Below, in pieces: positions 54,301 to 58,350 of a stretch of DNA of 64,000 nt; positions within the stretch are counted from its first letter, which is position 1, and every line of letters begins with the position of its first letter. The position numbers were made by a program, and so were the translations under genes. The stretch lies in the NCBI GenBank assembly GCA_001939145.1, contig LSRX01000363.1:170539-234538 (forward strand), in the 5' to 3' direction. This DNA is from Symbiodinium microadriaticum. Its lineage: Eukaryota; Sar; Dinophyceae; Suessiales; Symbiodiniaceae. Below the pieces are notes generated by a model that was given only the letters and a program-made list of their open reading frames with translations, was not told the DNA's origin and made no database searches.

Positions 54301-56755
54301 GCAAGGAAACGCGATAGTGCGGGGTGCAGCAGTCGGGTAGACTCGACATATCCTTCCGGAATGTGAATGCGTCGGCTTGGGATGCCGAGCCTGCCAACAT
54401 CGCTCCCAGTAGGCACACGGCAGCGGGAACAGAAGGAGCGGACCTTCGGCCTGAGCCCTTAGAACCCTTAGAGCCTTTGCTGGAGCGACTAGAGCCCCTG
54501 CTACCGCCCTTTGAACTCTTCGAGCTAGACCTAGATCCCTTTCGACCCTTTTTCTCCTTCTTATCCTTTTTCCTTCGTCTCTTCTCGGAGCTGCCTGTGC
54601 GTGCACTGGATCCCGGTGCGGGGGCAGCAGGAGTGCCCTTGTGGAGAAACTTGCACTTATCTCCTCGATTGCAAAGTCCTTGCTTGAAGAACTTGCATTC
54701 CTGCCTGCCTTTCCCTTTCCCCCCCGGGCTCGGGGTTCTAGAGGGTGCGCGGCCTCCGCCAGGAGTGCGAGACCTTCCTCTAGGCATCTCATGCTTGTAG
54801 GTGCATTTGTCCTTGTTGCAACTACCGTTCCTAACAAAGTCAATGCAGAAACCCTTGGGCACTCTCTTCTGCTTCGGCGAGTTGGGTGCCGGGGTAGTCG
54901 GAACGACACCGCCACCAGCCTGACGGGCAATACGATCGCGGTTCTTTTGGAGGCGTTCCCGCTCCAGAAAGTTGTTAGCCGCGTTGTACAGAAACTGGTA
55001 AGATCTCTGCTCAGTGCCCTCAAGCGCACGATCATACACTGAAATATCGTGAGCGATGTCTCTGCATTTCTTCACTTGTCTGTGGAACAGTGGTTCAAGC
55101 ACAGAGTTGTCGGGCTGAACGGGGATACCGGATAGGATCGTGTCCCAGTTACGAAGGAAGGCATTGAGGTTATCATTAACCATCTTGCAATTCATGAGAT
55201 CTTCCATATCATAGACAGATCCATGCAATGCGTTGGTCGCAAAGTAATTGTGAAGACGCAGCAACAGCTGTCGTCCCCTCACCATCCTTCCGGCGTGAGC
55301 TTCGGTTTCCTTGAAGGTGTCAACCTGTCTACCAAAATCTCCCTCAAGAATGTTTGTGAGGGCCGACATGATCTTGGCATCCAAAGTGCTGAACCCTTCC
55401 GAGTCGCGAAGTGCCTTTTCATCGGCGTCCTTTTCCCACACCTTGGCAATCCAAGCATGCGCCTTATCTGGAGAGTCTGAGGCGGCCACAATAGCCTCAC
55501 GCACTCGAATCCTCCAGTTACGGTACTGCTCAGGTTTTGGGAACTTGGGAAACACGACCTTTTCAGCCTCTTTAACCTTGGGCTTGTTCTTTGTGGTCTC
55601 TTTGTCATCGTCGTCATCATCATCCTTATCCTTCTTATTCTTCATGACCTTCTTCAACAGCTTCATCATAGCCCTACGGTCAAAGGAAGAGGAGGAATCT
55701 GATGAGTCATCTCGTCTGTGCTTCTTCTTCTTAAGCTTCTTATTCTTCTTCTCCTTATCGTCATTTTCGGCTTCAGCTCGCTCTTCGGTTCTGTTAGGAC
55801 GGGCACCTTCCGGTTCCGGAATCGGTTGCTCAGGAGGTGTCCCAATATGGGTAGTAAAGAGTCCAGGAGGACCCTCAACTCCATGAGGATCAACAGGGCG
55901 CTCAACAGTAGGCCTGTGCCTTGCTTCGGCCTCCGCCAAGCGACGACGAAGGTTATCGTTGTCGAATTTCATGAGCTGAATGTTTTCCTGTTGAATACGC
56001 ATCATCTCTTGCATTTCACTCTTCATTCGTGAGAGTTCATCATCTTTAGCAAGAGCATCTTGATGTCTCTCCCGATCTCTTCGTCTAGCCTCGGCTTCCA
56101 CCTGGGCGACTACTGCATCGGCTGAGCTCTCAGCGTTCCTGAGACGCTGATGCAAAGCTTGGGCCTGTTCAGCAGCAGCATTGGCCTCCGACTGATGCCG
56201 GGCAACGGCCTGTTGGCCAAGTAAAGCGTTTTGGCTAGCCATTTCCTCCATTTCTCTCGTCCTGTTTTCCAAACGAGCGTGCTCCAGCCTCAGCTGTGCG
56301 ACATGACTGTTTGCAGTCAATTCCAGATTCATCATCTGCTCCCGATTTTCGTTGCGAATCTGGCCGACGATCTCTTCATGCCTTGCACTTGCCGCTTCCA
56401 TCAGTAAACCACTATCATGGGTCAAGATAGTGTTATTCTGTTGATTGTACGTGTTACTGATGAGCGTTGGCACGATTGTTGGTGCGGAGATGTGCGTGGG
56501 TGCCACCGGACCGGGTACAGGAAGGGCACTGGGTCGATACGACGCCACAGTTGTAGGAGTATAGGCTGTGTGGCTACGCAGTGCTGCCTCAGTTAAAGCA
56601 ACCTGTCCCTCCCGGGCGGTGTTGACCTGAAGCTCTGTGCCCAGGACCGATCTGGAACGGGCAGAATCAGTTTCAAGATCGCCTGTAATGTCCGAGACAT
56701 TATTTTCTTCGGGTACGGTCATACCTGCAGGGTTTGTGGGAGCTGTGGCATCCAT
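42341..56755 (-). CDS. Gag-Pol polyprotein of copia element with accessory domains (4,804 aa)
   Basis: One uninterrupted frame from an ATG 31 nt after the 5' LTR to a TGA at 42,341-42,343. Residue order: coiled coil 110-280; acidic/basic Gag body 330-610; CCCH fingers 637-655 and 687-705; hydrophobic segment 772-797; DTGS protease 934-937; 2OG-Fe(II) oxygenase-like 1126-1275; integrase 1421-1709; RT with YVDD 2195-2198; RNase H 2515-2835 with a large insert; WPRxC region 2866-3040; SGNH-hydrolase-like 3305-3525; acidic linker 3566-3720; Tpt1/KptA-like 3788-4045; zinc ribbon 4191-4210; Pro-rich 4527-4680. Usual copia Gag-Pol is about 1,300-1,600 residues. No frameshift or internal stop separates gag, pol and the 3' part, so all products would need proteolytic release or act as one chain. 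Long antisense frames inside it (up to 322 codons) are shadows. Confidence 0.95.
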   Translation of the reverse strand: MDATAPTNPAGMTVPEENNVSDITGDLETDSARSRSVLGTELQVNTAREGQVALTEAALRSHTAYTPTTVASYRPSALPVPGPVAPTHISAPTIVPTLISNTYNQQNNTILTHDSGLLMEAASARHEEIVGQIRNENREQMMNLELTANSHVAQLRLEHARLENRTREMEEMASQNALLGQQAVARHQSEANAAAEQAQALHQRLRNAESSADAVVAQVEAEARRRDRERHQDALAKDDELSRMKSEMQEMMRIQQENIQLMKFDNDNLRRRLAEAEARHRPTVERPVDPHGVEGPPGLFTTHIGTPPEQPIPEPEGARPNRTEERAEAENDDKEKKNKKLKKKKHRRDDSSDSSSSFDRRAMMKLLKKVMKNKKDKDDDDDDDKETTKNKPKVKEAEKVVFPKFPKPEQYRNWRIRVREAIVAASDSPDKAHAWIAKVWEKDADEKALRDSEGFSTLDAKIMSALTNILEGDFGRQVDTFKETEAHAGRMVRGRQLLLRLHNYFATNALHGSVYDMEDLMNCKMVNDNLNAFLRNWDTILSGIPVQPDNSVLEPLFHRQVKKCRDIAHDISVYDRALEGTEQRSYQFLYNAANNFLERERLQKNRDRIARQAGGGVVPTTPAPNSPKQKRVPKGFCIDFVRNGSCNKDKCTYKHEMPRGRSRTPGGGRAPSRTPSPGGKGKGRQECKFFKQGLCNRGDKCKFLHKGTPAAPAPGSSARTGSSEKRRRKKDKKEKKGRKGSRSSSKSSKGGSRGSSRSSKGSKGSKGSGRRSAPSVPAAVCLLGAMLAGSASQADAFTFRKDMSSLPDCCTPHYRVSLPAVSFNDTVQSFKFQIPEGNDLFPIEDRNKPRVYNNTYPADSHWHTDPDSLREAQTSAKMLQSVVKSELTGHKAHCRFKCDTEFGCKHCVPSGMSLSCPASSNSKAPCLPIEWIADTGSAQDLIAERELGQATPFESASPISMMTANGPNSANQQCDVSVDSIGVKVAPYVLPETPSVLSIGQRCMDEGFDFVWRANSRPYLRSSEGKKVFMDVKDNVPYLKAWPENISVPAKRVENTIANTKVSLKSSATGRLASPCSEELAKSLRESGDFSHASCYKLLKSARFKASKNKRSIITSDPKSPDSETEYVVLGAFCHGGMQGITSRSHQNKELSKYLNRYLTHHGAKGPSTSICINHGSSIRMHKDSHNHREYQNNTLCLGDHAGGELWIHDPEADPKSKRYHSAKAKDGTKLPGKLHVTKHRVLTFNPKTYHAVRPWKGDRWSITSYVNRAVHKLDSEQLAQLKEYGFHVPSKVSAPSSLLVSPEDKEKTLFDLVSDGIDKELAADLASKPKAKSKGSKGKEKKTKSEPPSSNKPAPPTEGEIAEALELIEEYGTDAEDEAADDPGSSRPPEGEAVAPDGESAVKVVKHSKGVEALKEEAKSRHHLMTHQPKNPYCDICQRAKMYKPPSYATGGFNTVEAKEFGDHVTADHIVIYRDKDVALEDSRLALVIKDVATHFTYAYPSALKSTEECVSALQHFTSAKDNIKVFYSDRAKELEKAAKIMNWRHERSKAYIHESNAIAERQVRSVTEGTRTNLLQAGVSHVYWPYALEHTCTAFNISHVNGDEYTPWFKRFGVKFPGDLIPFGCRIDFWIGPKAKRKDRDRFAPTSEPGVFLGYRFQPGMKWRKEILVLPIKDLNRNDFHECLSPISAYQFKIPEGNFTFPMKERFERIAAGFSTEAIEGPVSQSLENQDAEEQDQQPEGTAKEPEVIDPRTGKLVPIPEGDMYYDSGGVLGRRYGGTRGSRKPDSIPSSMWVNLSKKQKEKAIEDEAREAARKEFDFQEGGSAGSSAKPSTAALPTKDCWKTVGDKLVRYHFVPRRELFSPDLTDCPVGLKRLSKTRVTKIFPVGGVDLVTDEDDWRNVRRRNKKFNFKWIGKTEFTILPPSPTSDESGGPLPEYPAMPTTLDGSLEHREKNVHEHPATAQEITELMAMVARPVGRKELLSNPKAQASLDVEWDKLMKKKAWDMASVREWDQVSAEAKKRGKKAHVGKVFEICVEKGSELPPNDPLRKFKGRTVFQGNNVRDENSDSALFSELGSSPATMEAGKALDAYGHAPGNECQQADGKQAYTQTTLKGAETWVRLPRDRWPKEWLGKYKDPVVRLYLALYGHPDSGGFWEQHCEKMLLQVGFRLVFSAAWPSVFFHPKLKLLLAVYVDDFKMAGPKANMKRGWELISSKIDMDTPSPIGRYLGCEHVSRSSSLGKADHPFAHVFDKSVPDPAAKPASVAAKEDYTEVHQDEGIVVRHHVQPRKALYKPREAEALAYDLGNHRLTQLSDLGQQVPQHEFWDDNGSRSKRGELWTGATYIASKSHDRASAMAAVKRIRDKNEAKKDAKKQAFYDINQLSDNKGCMYKPTREVVYDMSSFLQQAVDKYKQLAGPEFQALKKVSTPFYDDKIARPVETEAESKGKLAPIASRVLMKLLFAARMARYDLLRAVQGLASRVTKWSSDCDKALHRLMCYVDSTKEFTMRGFIGDEIKQCKLWLFADSDHAGEHDNKSTSGGILVLVGPNTYFPLAAFSKKQTSTALSSTEAEVVCANVALRGLGLPSSALWSVLLNAGGEWAQTVAPTPLTRESKPFIPKTNPLPELDKLTVTGLQELDDGRVIEVFNRIRVITPPENLTSHPIRDVWLLDKHKWVLYQKNVAWEEAETLDEILDKDYDACICIYRRSGRDYRRHAEAEAYLHREIDGIRNSGGNLDNAPRKSEADIDLIMGVPHSVQPVILEDNQATIRILESGKSPAFRHADKTQRLNLGWISEQFKRKHYVLAYINTQLQAADVLTKPFTSAEKWNKALHLMCVSRHKLPVRKTAVASNDTLARPTPRPEAAFKRALFILDCSKGSHALCDVDVGYSPETKVFKFSKPNELDSPEARKAVIQLARDYHKAGALVILWLHMRNPGGDKGGDGKLEVDHFSKTWASFVDIADYVEKIKAKIVLTWPRDCSFWGWNRVKRFVERFNLVKASIPKLVEPRLEHSACYTLASNEQSLVGILKKQSKKQQSVKSRNNAESHSNLDCIMKRVVALHIDNKSLSPAAVALKHQAFPASFSRLRSLAKMSGSAFAAQGVADREVVHPVAGGVYATADRDERIRIFREALRDHDRLADAMAGRTHVALHSDLQEAIVEPTADADGEELFLSVIKVHEWRTLREACPNAHWTALYEAWYRHYACVQGNEVMTRQRDTSLTGWSRVILEYIKDLGIVGWGTKYEEAINRTAMYDICFRVGMMSQGAGTLPMFPESCKLIESLYSPALGRISPPPSAAAGSFQSTDFLVVGDSSLAMCWMQGRRCLRKTTIGPTLQDITMSNPEVGQLEFQMEWGKGLDAILDVIDSKVYLAPPGGVELVVYWAGNDVYGNYGYLGYTWHLTSKWVKRPQEEIDRIAHWPAKQKLLVERGIERLIELQKHAKVRGLTVLVGGDNGRFFNLPSEYDEEMGRYAQKLADGGVTVIDPCSLLMRTSRPDGFHMEVNEHNATVAASWWHSLIRAILTDRLITGRKAEFIANRRSIVFHNHFVLGKPEPSLTVPPASKRILEPLEPVLHQDVEVEPDEARDDEEQIVFDQPVMQLLPDVVAETALTSEDGEEVTQVDHVLFSRDHDSELPLDLVAVDTDAQEDFAFNLAAEAVNNVSARVEDADAIEKEAEEGIETVWQDETVPDEADQPVVPASGEDRVYPHGTVGYSMALRDMGSAPKSKPAPSSAEPVQVKEEVDYGGDDPMGSTAPAAEVLASDECYEQWYTAEDFPDFPAGHRYMSERARLSLSKTMSYYLRGHSNDERSQRQSKPPPLITIDPTTHAVEWSHFKEILSSCWRNFSSVKAIEVVKYSYSDKDDRGRFEVLVRVHPHGLEYLAIRCFQGHNRNLISEESDLKAIHKDFHFLCNEWEPSLTSFPVVGVTGYTCDKWDSMPKVGYHATFWSNFPNLVAYGLVPGGVTLGGSTGRAFSMMAKAPIWLRESNAGLRPGAEVEFAIDLQLAALEGVRIFETKNDVLQTPDWISNRFFMYAIDRRTGKCVWINRSYELTRSRVGKAVKAYQETGVVGNVFNDDLATQAAEASSTCIYEYVSQMYPIDNETLNWVEFLGYHNNMPRPSHLREESVFNVDARHITFERNSPLEGTRAEWTLDSQVWFSRTGLSKPVEERVEREDYIVNFNVGFPKYCCPDSKCRYKQVDGFLNCPRCNTKLFHPSDLSHLAELAELRAEALQGGVNFGLMYLAPKTHLNAGRRDHAREGHAQEMSVAATLKAKCKKAVAKTTQSPYDDMATRLAEEPFTAYNFMAKGMTLRSVEEIEMFARVRIPNPGKGTEQKRAFQGSHTADARVAYIFPPHDDPAGTGYLPYSRLTVELATHCFFCFQDRFYLMTEAAVLIRASQIARELRPRIDEFSILTFQGEEVVLEDGNLRQIMAQLTHILRTQIRFALSYQERTAGISVEMVLSNDNPVEIPESWSSMGRHQLLELLKGTRFSVDRRRSWFNSFAAQTVEQDLLRQGATAVGAMRVPPPPPSPSGRTGSTGPPAKAARVPTPAVKEPATPPPRGRSPGGVPGSSTDLPMPAAPAKAGRGSTPPPKARPPAAAARDPGSYISAEEWDNYFAEMGEVRGFAVGDDDALPKAPATPARTVTMTPREPDAPPPGYAETAAGGRARTRSPRRPANTDGQWDYLNECDEAISRMLEWLEYDFNNFPVDRLRLWRDAYGNTFEPELALPVAFNRVDQWYWAVLRARHFGRVTPSAVALSVPSHASANDLVVVDYNNLTWFLRGWREWRTDTTNGYRYRLY
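42716..43177 (-). other. Proline/alanine-rich linker of polyprotein
   Basis: Residues 4527-4680 are mostly Pro, Ala, Gly, Arg and Ser (for example VPPPPPSPSGRTG and TPPPRGRSPGG) with an acidic-aromatic island (ISAEEWDNYFAEMGEV). It links an unknown region (4212-4526) to an aromatic C-terminal domain of about 120 residues (4685-4804, WDYLNECDEAISRMLEWLEY onward) that I do not recognise. Confidence 0.8.
44120..44194 (-). other. Zinc ribbon in polyprotein
   Basis: Residues 4188-4212 carry C4191-x4-C4196-x10-C4207-x2-C4210 (CPDSKC .. CPRC), a four-cysteine zinc-binding pattern. The next 80 residues are His-, Arg- and Lys-rich. It could bind nucleic acid or the Tpt1-like domain's substrate; that is inference. 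Confidence 0.7.
44621..45394 (-). other. Tpt1/KptA-like RNA 2'-phosphotransferase domain
   Basis: Residues 3788-4045 follow the Tpt1/KptA layout: LSKTMSYYLRG (family: SKxLSxxLRH), a WSHFKEIL helix (family: GW..ID.LL), then LAIRCFQGHN (family: IRAxQGHS), GYHATFWSNFPNLVAYGL (family: LYHGT...I...GL), a Gly-Arg turn (GRAF, R3973) where the family has RxHIH, and a final strand pair. Tpt1 enzymes move a 2'-phosphate from RNA to NAD+ using an Arg-His-Arg-Arg set. Here R3804, R3886 and probably R3973 are kept, but the His after the first Arg is Gly3805 with His one position later. Activity may therefore be altered. It is about 60 residues longer than bacterial KptA, in loops. Confidence 0.7.
45596..46060 (-). 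other. Acidic linker between accessory domains
   Basis: Residues 3566-3720 are rich in Asp, Glu, Val and Ala with few aromatics, probably disordered. They separate the SGNH-like and Tpt1-like domains. Confidence 0.7.
46181..46843 (-). other. SGNH/GDSL hydrolase-like domain
   Basis: Residues 3305-3525 show the expected landmarks in order: FLVVGDSSLAMCW with GDS at 3313-3315 (nucleophile Ser3315), a later Gly-rich strand, VVYWAGNDVYG with GND at 3387-3389 (block III GxND), TVLVGGDNGRFFN, and PDGFHM with D3498 and H3501 (block V DxxH). About 220 residues between first and last motif is normal for the family. These enzymes hydrolyse esters of lipids or carbohydrates. The substrate here is unknown. 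SGNH-type esterase domains are known in ORF1 of CR1/L2 LINEs. Confidence 0.75.
47636..48160 (-). other. WPRxC-containing domain after RNase H
   Basis: Residues 2866-3040: FILDCSKGSHALCD, then AGALVILWLHMRNPGG, a helix, and KIVLTWPRDCSFWGWNRVKR. The pattern of an alpha/beta fold with ILWLHMRNP and TWPRxCxFW motifs recalls an uncharacterised region I associate with dinoflagellate retroelement proteins; that association is from memory and unverified. Function unknown. Confidence 0.45.
48251..49213 (-). other. RNase H domain, split by insert
   Basis: Residues 2515-2835. Copia RNase H motifs are LFADSDHAG (D2528/D2530), STEAE (E2572), then ILEDNQATI (D2766) and ADVLTKPF (D2818). The second and third motifs are normally about 40-50 residues apart in copia; here E2572 to D2766 is 194 residues. 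The extra 160 or so (2596-2756) are hydrophilic with an ACICIYRRSGRDYRRHAEAE stretch. It degrades the RNA strand of the RNA/DNA hybrid during reverse transcription. Confidence 0.9.
50036..50788 (-). other. Reverse transcriptase domain
   Basis: Residues 1990-2240. Copia-type RT: WDKLMKKKAWDM (family start W..A...E...L), KGRTVFQGNNV, QADGKQAYTQ with motif A Asp2105, LYLALYGHPDSGGFWE, and LLAVYVDDFKMAG with catalytic YVDD at 2195-2198. All three catalytic Asp are present, so it could be active. Confidence 0.95.
51629..52495 (-). other. Integrase domain
   Basis: Residues 1421-1709. The zinc-binding part is HHLMTHQPKNPYCDICQRAK (H1424, H1428, C1435, C1438), with tighter His-to-Cys spacing than plant or yeast copia. 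The catalytic core has D1469 (TADH), D1531 (YSDRAKE) and E1562 (SNAIAERQVR), the D,D-x30-E equivalent of DD35E. A short C-terminal region (PGVFLGYR) matches the copia integrase tail. Inserts cDNA and leaves the 5-bp duplication seen. Confidence 0.9.
52931..53380 (-). other. 2OG-Fe(II) oxygenase-like domain between protease and integrase
   Basis: Residues 1126-1275. ICINHGSSIRMHKDSHN gives HxD (H1182, D1184); LCLGDHAGGELWIHD is the typical following strand pair; LTFNPKTYHAVRPWKGDRWS gives the distal His (H1251) and the 2OG-binding Arg (R1260). This is the full Fe(II)/2OG set (HxD..H..R) of the double-stranded beta-helix fold that includes AlkB, TET/JBP and prolyl hydroxylases. The subtype cannot be settled by eye; TET/JBP would be attractive because dinoflagellate DNA contains 5-hydroxymethyluracil. 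Confidence 0.75.
53726..53983 (-). other. Aspartic protease
   Basis: Residues 925-1010. EWIADTGSAQDLI holds the catalytic DTGS (934-937), followed by a second hydrophobic strand (VAPYVLPETPSVLSIG) where retropepsins have their I/LIG motif. Preceded by a Cys-rich stretch (C894, C898, C904, C907, C916, C926). Would cleave the polyprotein. Confidence 0.85.
54365..54442 (-). other. Internal signal-peptide-like hydrophobic segment
   Basis: Residues 772-797: a Lys/Ser/Gly/Arg-rich run ends in GSGRRSAPSV, then PAAVCLLGAMLAGSASQADAF. The n-, h- and c-region order with an ADA-F junction resembles a cleavable signal peptide, but it lies 770 residues into the protein. Confidence 0.5.
54641..54847 (-). 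other. Paired CCCH zinc fingers of Gag
   Basis: C637-x8-C646-x4-C651-x3-H655 and C687-x7-C695-x5-C701-x3-H705, separated by an RS/GGK linker. They replace the CCHC knuckle usual in copia nucleocapsid and should bind the genomic RNA. Confidence 0.9.
54926..55768 (-). other. Gag body
   Basis: Residues 330-610. A Lys-rich then Asp-rich stretch (KKNKKLKKKKHRRDD; a run of seven D at 378-384) precedes a helical region containing FPKPEQYRNWRIRVREAI, typical of the copia Gag (UBN2-like) start F/P..Y..W.....A, to about residue 610. Confidence 0.7.
55916..56428 (-). other. N-terminal coiled coil of Gag
   Basis: Residues 110-280 are mostly helix-forming Glu, Ala, Gln and Arg with heptad-like Leu/Met spacing (LRLEHARLENRTREMEEM; LSRMKSEMQEMMRIQQE). 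Likely oligomerisation. The preceding 110 residues are Thr/Pro/Ser-rich and probably disordered. Confidence 0.75.
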
Positions 56756-56785
56756 TGCACTACTGGAAAGCTACGGCTGATAACC
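56756..56785 (-). other. Minimal 5' leader of element
   Basis: Only 30 nt separate the 5' LTR from the start codon, and the primer-binding-site candidate occupies its first part. A 20-codon upstream frame starting inside the LTR (ATG at 56,822-56,820) ends in this leader, out of frame with the main ORF. Confidence 0.7.
56770..56785 (-). other. Primer-binding-site candidate
   Basis: Element-orientation GGTTATCAGCCGTAGC begins at the first base after the LTR. It resembles the GGTTATG-type sites of Drosophila copia and Ty5, which pair with the anticodon stem-loop of a cleaved tRNA rather than the tRNA 3' end. The matching dinoflagellate tRNA is unknown to me. Confidence 0.5.
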
Positions 56786-56893
56786 TAAAGTTAACAGCAG
56801 AAAGCACGAATCCTTTTTGCATACTTGAGCCACAGTGACGACGTAGGTAACCAAGTATAGTACATCCACTATCGTACAAACGGGATAAAAACA
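56786..56893 (-). promoter_or_regulatory. 5' LTR, 108 bp, promoter region of element
   Basis: Element-orientation TGTTTTTATCCCG to GTTAACTTTA. The whole promoter, start site and U5 must fit in 108 bp unless upstream DNA helps. It holds CACTGTGGCTCAAG, a spliced-leader-like tract with one more mismatch than the 3' LTR. No TATA box in a conventional position is evident, as is usual in dinoflagellates. Confidence 0.9.
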
Positions 56894-56898
56894 ACTTT
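56894..56898. repeat. Target-site duplication, 5' side
   Basis: ACTTT, partner of 41,883-41,887. The next bases (TAGGGTTTTGGG) begin a heptamer tract. Confidence 0.85.
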
Positions 56899-57030
56899 TA
56901 GGGTTTTGGGTCTAGGGTTTCGGGTTTAGGGCTTCGGGTTTTAAGGGTTTAGGGTTTAGGGTTTAGGGGTTTAGGGGTTTAGGGTTTAGGGGTTTAGGGG
57001 TTAGGGTTTTGGGTTTAGGGTTGCAAACTC
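56899..57030 (+). repeat. Degenerate TTTAGGG tract next to 5' LTR
   Basis: About 17 imperfect heptamers. A CCCTAAA tract in the opposite orientation follows at 57,078-57,128. Confidence 0.9.
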
Positions 57031-57128
57031 CTCAAGCCAAGATGTTCTTGGGACCTGCTTCTAAGACGAGATGTCAGGACCCTAAACCCTAAACCCTCAG
57101 TCCTTGTCCCTAAACCCTAAACCCTGCA

Positions 57129-58020
57129 TCCTCACGGGGGGTTCGCTTCAAGCAGGCTCCTTGGGTATGGCATCGGCCTTCATGATCAAAACAGGGCTTT
57201 GTTGGTATGCTCTGAAATAACAAAAATACCCAACCCTAAGGAATGATATTGGAAACTAGCCAGGCCCCCCCCAGGAATAATACTGATAATAATTCAGGGC
57301 CCTAGTGTACTTGTACGATTTAACTGGCTCTGTGCCGGACACGTGGAGTCTAGACTGCCCTCAGGCTGTACTGTACCCGTAGCCACCCGAGAAACCTGCC
57401 TTTCAACACGACTTAGGGAAGGAAATCATGATACAATCACCCCTAAACACTCAACTTCTTTAGAACGCCCTATACAAGCCTTTCTTTTTCGGAATAAACC
57501 CGAAACCCTACGCCCTGCATATTCTCTTATTTAGGATCTTGAATCTAGCTGAAGAGCTCCCTTGAACTACAACAACCTACCCAAACCCTAACTGCTGGTT
57601 TTCTTTCGGCCGGCGCATGAAGGATGTAGACTGCAGAGCGCAAGCCGGAGGATCCCCAAATCCTTTTTGCAAAAACAAACCTACAGGGTTTAGGGATCCT
57701 TTTTGTATATAAACCTAGAGGGTTTAGGGTTTATAGGGTCTATAGGGCATATACGGTATCAGCCCACAGATTTGGTTAAAAACGCTTGTGTTGTATAAAA
57801 TGGGCCCAAGGAAAGCATCCATCTTCTCACACCTTACGGTTTAGGGTTTAGAGTTCCTCATCCAGCTGGGAAGGTCAGTCAAGCTTCTACTGCAAGGCCC
57901 CAACAGCAGAATCTAGCCCAAGAACGGGCACTCTATGATGCTGAGGCGGATATAACCAAGACCTGCAGCTACCATACGCTATTTGCTGCAGGCTTGTATT
58001 ATCATCCATCATGTCGAATT
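57129..58020. other. Intergenic, no assigned gene
   Basis: AAATCCTTTTTGCAAAAACAA.. and GATCCTTTTTGTATATAAACC at 57,658-57,710 are an imperfect direct repeat. TTTAGGG-like motifs at 57,687 and 57,718. A 63-codon plus frame (57,343-57,534) is unrecognised. Confidence 0.4.
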
Positions 58021-58350
58021 TGCAAACCCTAAACCCTGAACTCCCTAAACCCTAAACCCAAACCCTAAACCCATTAGGGCTGAGTGCCCCGACGCCGCCG
58101 GTGCCGAATTCTTCGAAAGCAATCATCAGCTGGGCCTCACCCGTGCGAATTAGACTTGGGGTTTAGGGTTTAGGGTTGGGGGGGTCTCGGCAGCAGAAAT
58201 AAAGGTTTAGGGTATAGGGCCGTGTAGGGGTTTAGGGCTGAAAAGCTTCAGGGTTTAGCAAAAGTCACAGTCTGGGTTATTCCCAAAGCCCTAAACCCTA
58301 AACCTAAACCCCTAAACCCTAACCCCTAAACTCTAAACCCTAAACTACCC
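58021..58350. repeat. Alternating CCCTAAA and TTTAGGG motifs
   Basis: CCCTAAA at 58,024-58,074, TTTAGGG at 58,158-58,180 and 58,205-58,260, CCCTAAA again at 58,290-58,345. Confidence 0.75.

Larger units (their letters stand above)
41883..56898 (-). mobile_element. Complete Ty1/copia-type LTR retrotransposon with target duplications
   Basis: LTRs at 41,888-41,995 and 56,786-56,893 bound a 15,006-bp element with one minus-strand ORF. The protease, integrase, RT, RNase H order is diagnostic of the Ty1/copia superfamily. At 15 kb it is about three times the usual length, because of a 2OG-oxygenase-like insertion and about 2,000 codons after RNase H. Its 5' flank runs straight into a TTTAGGG-type tract. 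Confidence 0.95.
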
